This document shows, in pieces, positions 61,517 to 64,000 of a stretch of 64,000 nt of DNA; within the stretch, counting starts at the first letter, position 1; each line of letters opens with the position of its first letter. The DNA lies in NCBI RefSeq assembly GCF_016906535.1, contig NC_057381.1:620001-684000 (forward strand), given 5' to 3'. The position numbers were made by a program, and so were the translations under genes. The DNA is from Rhizoctonia solani. Its lineage: Eukaryota; Basidiomycota; Agaricomycetes; Cantharellales; Ceratobasidiaceae. The notes beneath the pieces were generated by a model. It was not told the origin of the DNA and ran no database searches. It worked only from the letters and a program-made list of their open reading frames with translations.

Positions 61517-62540
61517 ATGATAACCGGTAATGAACCACCTCCATATGAAACCAACTTCATGTCCGAAAAAACAACGCCTTCTGGATTCCCTTCGGGTTAT
61601 TTCACTATCACGAACTGCGAGAATGGGCGTCTCTTGGACGTAGCGACAAGCTCAACAGCGGATGGAACTCCCATTGTGTTATGGACGCAAAAGGAGAACA
61701 GTATGGTTATGCGTGAGTAGGATACCGGATTAAATCTGTGCGATATTTCCTAATCTCGCAACTCTTCAGCAATGCGAAGTCCATTGGCAGATAACCAGGT
61801 AACCAGCGATATACAACGTATGTGGAACAGATCTAACTTTAATTTAGGTTTTTTTTAGACCATACTGGAGCGTTATGCTCAAAGTCATCTGGGCACGCTG
61901 TGGATATTCAAGGTTGGTGGGGTTGCTGTGTGTTATACGCACTAACTCCAACATCCATTCAGATGGTCATCTGGTACTAAGGCACCGCAAGCCATTTATT
62001 CTACCATTTCCCAATTCTGAATCTCATCCCCTTCCTCGAATAACCTATGTTCCCTCGTCCAAATTGATTCGGGCAACCTTTGCCTGCGATCCAAATTACC
62101 CACCTCCCGATGCACGCGATCCGACGAACGCTTGGCGCTCGAGGGATTACATACTTAGTGCTATTCCCTTACGCAAACCACCTTCGTTCTTAGAAAACAC
62201 AATGGCGATGATGTCAACCATTGGTGCCTCGCTCTCCAAACCGCAAGCGCTCATTTCAGGCCCATCCGTGGCACCTATCGCCACCGCATTTGGGCACGAT
62301 GATACGTCTGCGTCAGATTTTGCGCTGCGTGATGATGAAGTGATGGAAGAGGAACGAGTCGGTGGGGAAGATGACACAGATGATAGTACCGAGCTGGGGC
62401 GCCCTGTGCGTGTACTCGAGGTCCCGATTGGCTGGTTCGAGAAAGGGGCATCCAAACTGACACTTGCGGCACTACGTCGCCGACAATGGGAGGTACTTCC
62501 TATCCATAGCCACAAGAGAAAGACCGGTGAAAGCGCATGA
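61517..62540 (+). CDS. Ricin-fold (beta-trefoil) lectin-like protein
   Basis: ATG 61517 gives MITGNEPPPYETNFMSEKTT, then a ricin-B-type repeat: GYFTITNCENGRLLDVATSS and GTPIVLWTQKEN (the QxW-like region). A short exon (MRSPLADNQ) and an exon reading HTGALCSKSSGHAVDIQ follow. After a GT-AG intron (about 61.91-61.96 kb) comes DGHLVLRHRKPFILPFPNSE, a second trefoil-like segment. The remaining 190 residues, including PLPRITYVPSSKLIRATFAC, an acidic stretch (DDEVMEEERVGGEDDTDDST) and the end IGWFEKGASKLTLAALRRRQ, are not lectin-like. Fungal relatives bind sugars such as GalNAc in cytosolic agglutinins; binding here is inferred from fold only. No signal peptide is seen. The border of the third exon near 61.86 kb (T8 run) is uncertain. 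Confidence 0.68.
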
Positions 62541-63418
62541 ATGAGCTCGAAGGGCCACATGTCATTTTACGGTGTTTGATTCGTGTGTAATAATAAGCGC
62601 CAGGCGACTGAATCATTCTGTATGATTCATACTACAAAGCTTCGGTTCCGCGTGACGGGTATGTGACTAGGAAACTTCGGATGCTCTTCAGTGGACCCAG
62701 AGATTCCGGCCAAATCTCAATGGCATTTGGTTTGGGCCAGCAATATTTTCATCAACATAATGTCCAAGGTTCTGTCGAATGCTTTATATTCGAAATAATG
62801 TTTAGAGTAATAAGTATCAGCACATATACTTGTCATCGGTTGAGTAATTTGTACCATTCCTAGATATTACTCTGACCAGCGGGATATGGAATTTCTTGAT
62901 ACTCGAACCGGAATTCAGCTCCAAATCTATTCCAAAATCCAATCACTATCCCGAAGTATATGGGTGTTTGACTCACAGGAGTTACGTTTAGAATCTGGAA
63001 TAGGCATTAGCAAATCGCAGATGAACGAGGTGTTTCATGCGATACTGAGAGCCTTCATGAGGTGGTAGTCGGTCGGTTCGGGTTTTCATAGTGGGAATTA
63101 ATATTATCATTGCGCTGAACCTTTAGGACCAGACTTAATGAACTATCGCTTCAGAGGATCTATCACATCGCATATATTCTCATTCTGCTTGTTTATTTTG
63201 CTTCGGTGGCCCGAGGCCGTGACCCCATCCGAGGTCTTGTGACCGGGGATGATCGGAATCAGAATGCACCTCATCCGATGCTTATCAAGGCGATCGTATC
63301 CACAGAAAGTTTCTCCAGCTTGCGGCTGCCCTTGCCCACCACCGCTGTTGCTCTGCCTGGCGCACCAGCGATAGAACAAAACAAAACACTTGAACTAAAT
63401 ATTTGAAGAGTTTTCGCC
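62541..63418. other. Intergenic: EF2 promoter side
   Basis: No gene supported. A 60-codon ATG frame at 62886-63068 has no motif. The region upstream of the EF2 ATG is C/T- and CA-rich near 63.3-63.4 kb, as in highly expressed fungal genes. Confidence 0.45.
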
Positions 63419-64000
63419 ATGGTGTGAGTAGGCCATTCTTATATTCATTCCCCTCCTGCTCCTCTCGAAAATTTTTGTGCTGACCACTGTGCACCTTGCC
63501 ACATAGCAACTTTACCGTCGGTAAGTATATCGGTTCATTTCTCTCCGGAAGTCCAGGTCGTTCACCAGAGACGATCGGACGCTTTGATGATAATGGTTCC
63601 TGACGCATTTACCCTCGTTTAGACCAGATCCGGCAGCTCATGGACCGGCCCACCAATATCCGGAACATGAGTGTTATTGCCCATGGTACGTTTTCGTGAT
63701 TAAACCTATAATACATGAACTTATTGTATTTAATCAGTCGATCACGGAAAGTCGACGCTCACGGATTCCCTGGTCTCCAAGGCTGGTATTATTGCTGCCA
63801 AGAACGCTGGTGATATGCGTTTCACCGATACTAGAGACGACGAGAAGGAGCGTGGTATTACCATCAAGTCTACTGCCATCTCCATGTACTTCGAGGTTGA
63901 CAAGGAAGATCTCGGCGCCATTAAGCAGAAGACCGAAGGTAACTAGTGTTTTAATTTGTTTTAGCACGTTATTGATGCAGGTTCACTATAGGAAATGAGT
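63419..64000 (+). CDS. EF2: Translation elongation factor 2, first exons (runs off the window)
   Basis: Ribosomal translocase GTPase eEF2. Exon 1 is only five coding bases (ATGGT), exon 2 encodes NFTV, and exon 3 reads [20 protein letters not shown]. Exon 4 starts with the GTP-binding loop [20 protein letters not shown], then [20 protein letters not shown] (switch I region, conserved RGITIKST) and [20 protein letters not shown] before a GT donor. All junctions are GT-AG and in frame, with no indels. A cluster of small introns at the very 5' end is typical of basidiomycete EF2 and other highly expressed genes. The rest of the gene lies beyond 64000. Confidence 0.96.

Overview
The window looks like nuclear DNA of a filamentous basidiomycete, most likely an Agaricomycete close to Rhizoctonia / Ceratobasidiaceae. 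The protein-coding genes are split by many short introns of roughly 50-70 nt with GT-AG (twice GC-AG) ends. The gene content also fits: fungal lysine synthesis (LYS1), PalI/Rim9, a NACHT-WD40 STAND protein, a small family of Zn2Cys6 / fungal-specific-domain regulators and a ricin-fold lectin. The genus is inferred from family resemblance, not from a database search.

Layout. 1-9.2 kb is a compact housekeeping block, all on the minus strand: the 5' part of a Munc13-like (C2/MUN) gene, a Rac-type small GTPase, saccharopine dehydrogenase LYS1, and a two-helix membrane protein. 9.2-12 kb is gene-poor and carries a 129-bp tandem duplication. 12-16.7 kb holds two convergent paralogous Zn2Cys6 regulators with damaged zinc-cluster exons. 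17.4-21.2 kb is mitochondrial glycine dehydrogenase (GCV2), and 22.2-26.7 kb is a NACHT-WD40 protein with a 156-bp tandem duplication upstream. 27.7-32.1 kb has small membrane or hypothetical genes (a TMEM256/DUF423 family member, a one-helix protein, a doubtful disordered protein).

33.3-46.5 kb is rich in transcription, chromatin and WD40 genes: RSC9-like, DCAF11/LEC14B-like, TBL1-like (LisH-WD40) and Mediator subunit 10, with two poorly understood genes between them. 46.7-48.8 kb has a third, apparently intact paralog of the Zn2Cys6 family, followed by a 212-bp MITE-like inverted-repeat element. 50.4-54.3 kb carries PalI/Rim9 (with a Q/G/Y repeat tail) and another one-helix protein. 54.3-61.5 kb is almost gene-free. 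The window closes with a ricin-fold lectin and the first exons of translation elongation factor 2.

A striking general feature is that many otherwise well conserved genes (LYS1, GCV2, NACHT-WD40, PalI, DCAF11-like) change frame by one base, usually inside short homopolymers. The repeated pattern in unrelated, partly essential genes suggests residual consensus indels in the assembly rather than pseudogenisation. Such genes are therefore annotated as CDS spans with the breaks noted. LYS1 also lacks roughly 35-40 conserved codons, which a one-base error cannot explain. Exon edges are read by eye and the CDS spans include introns.
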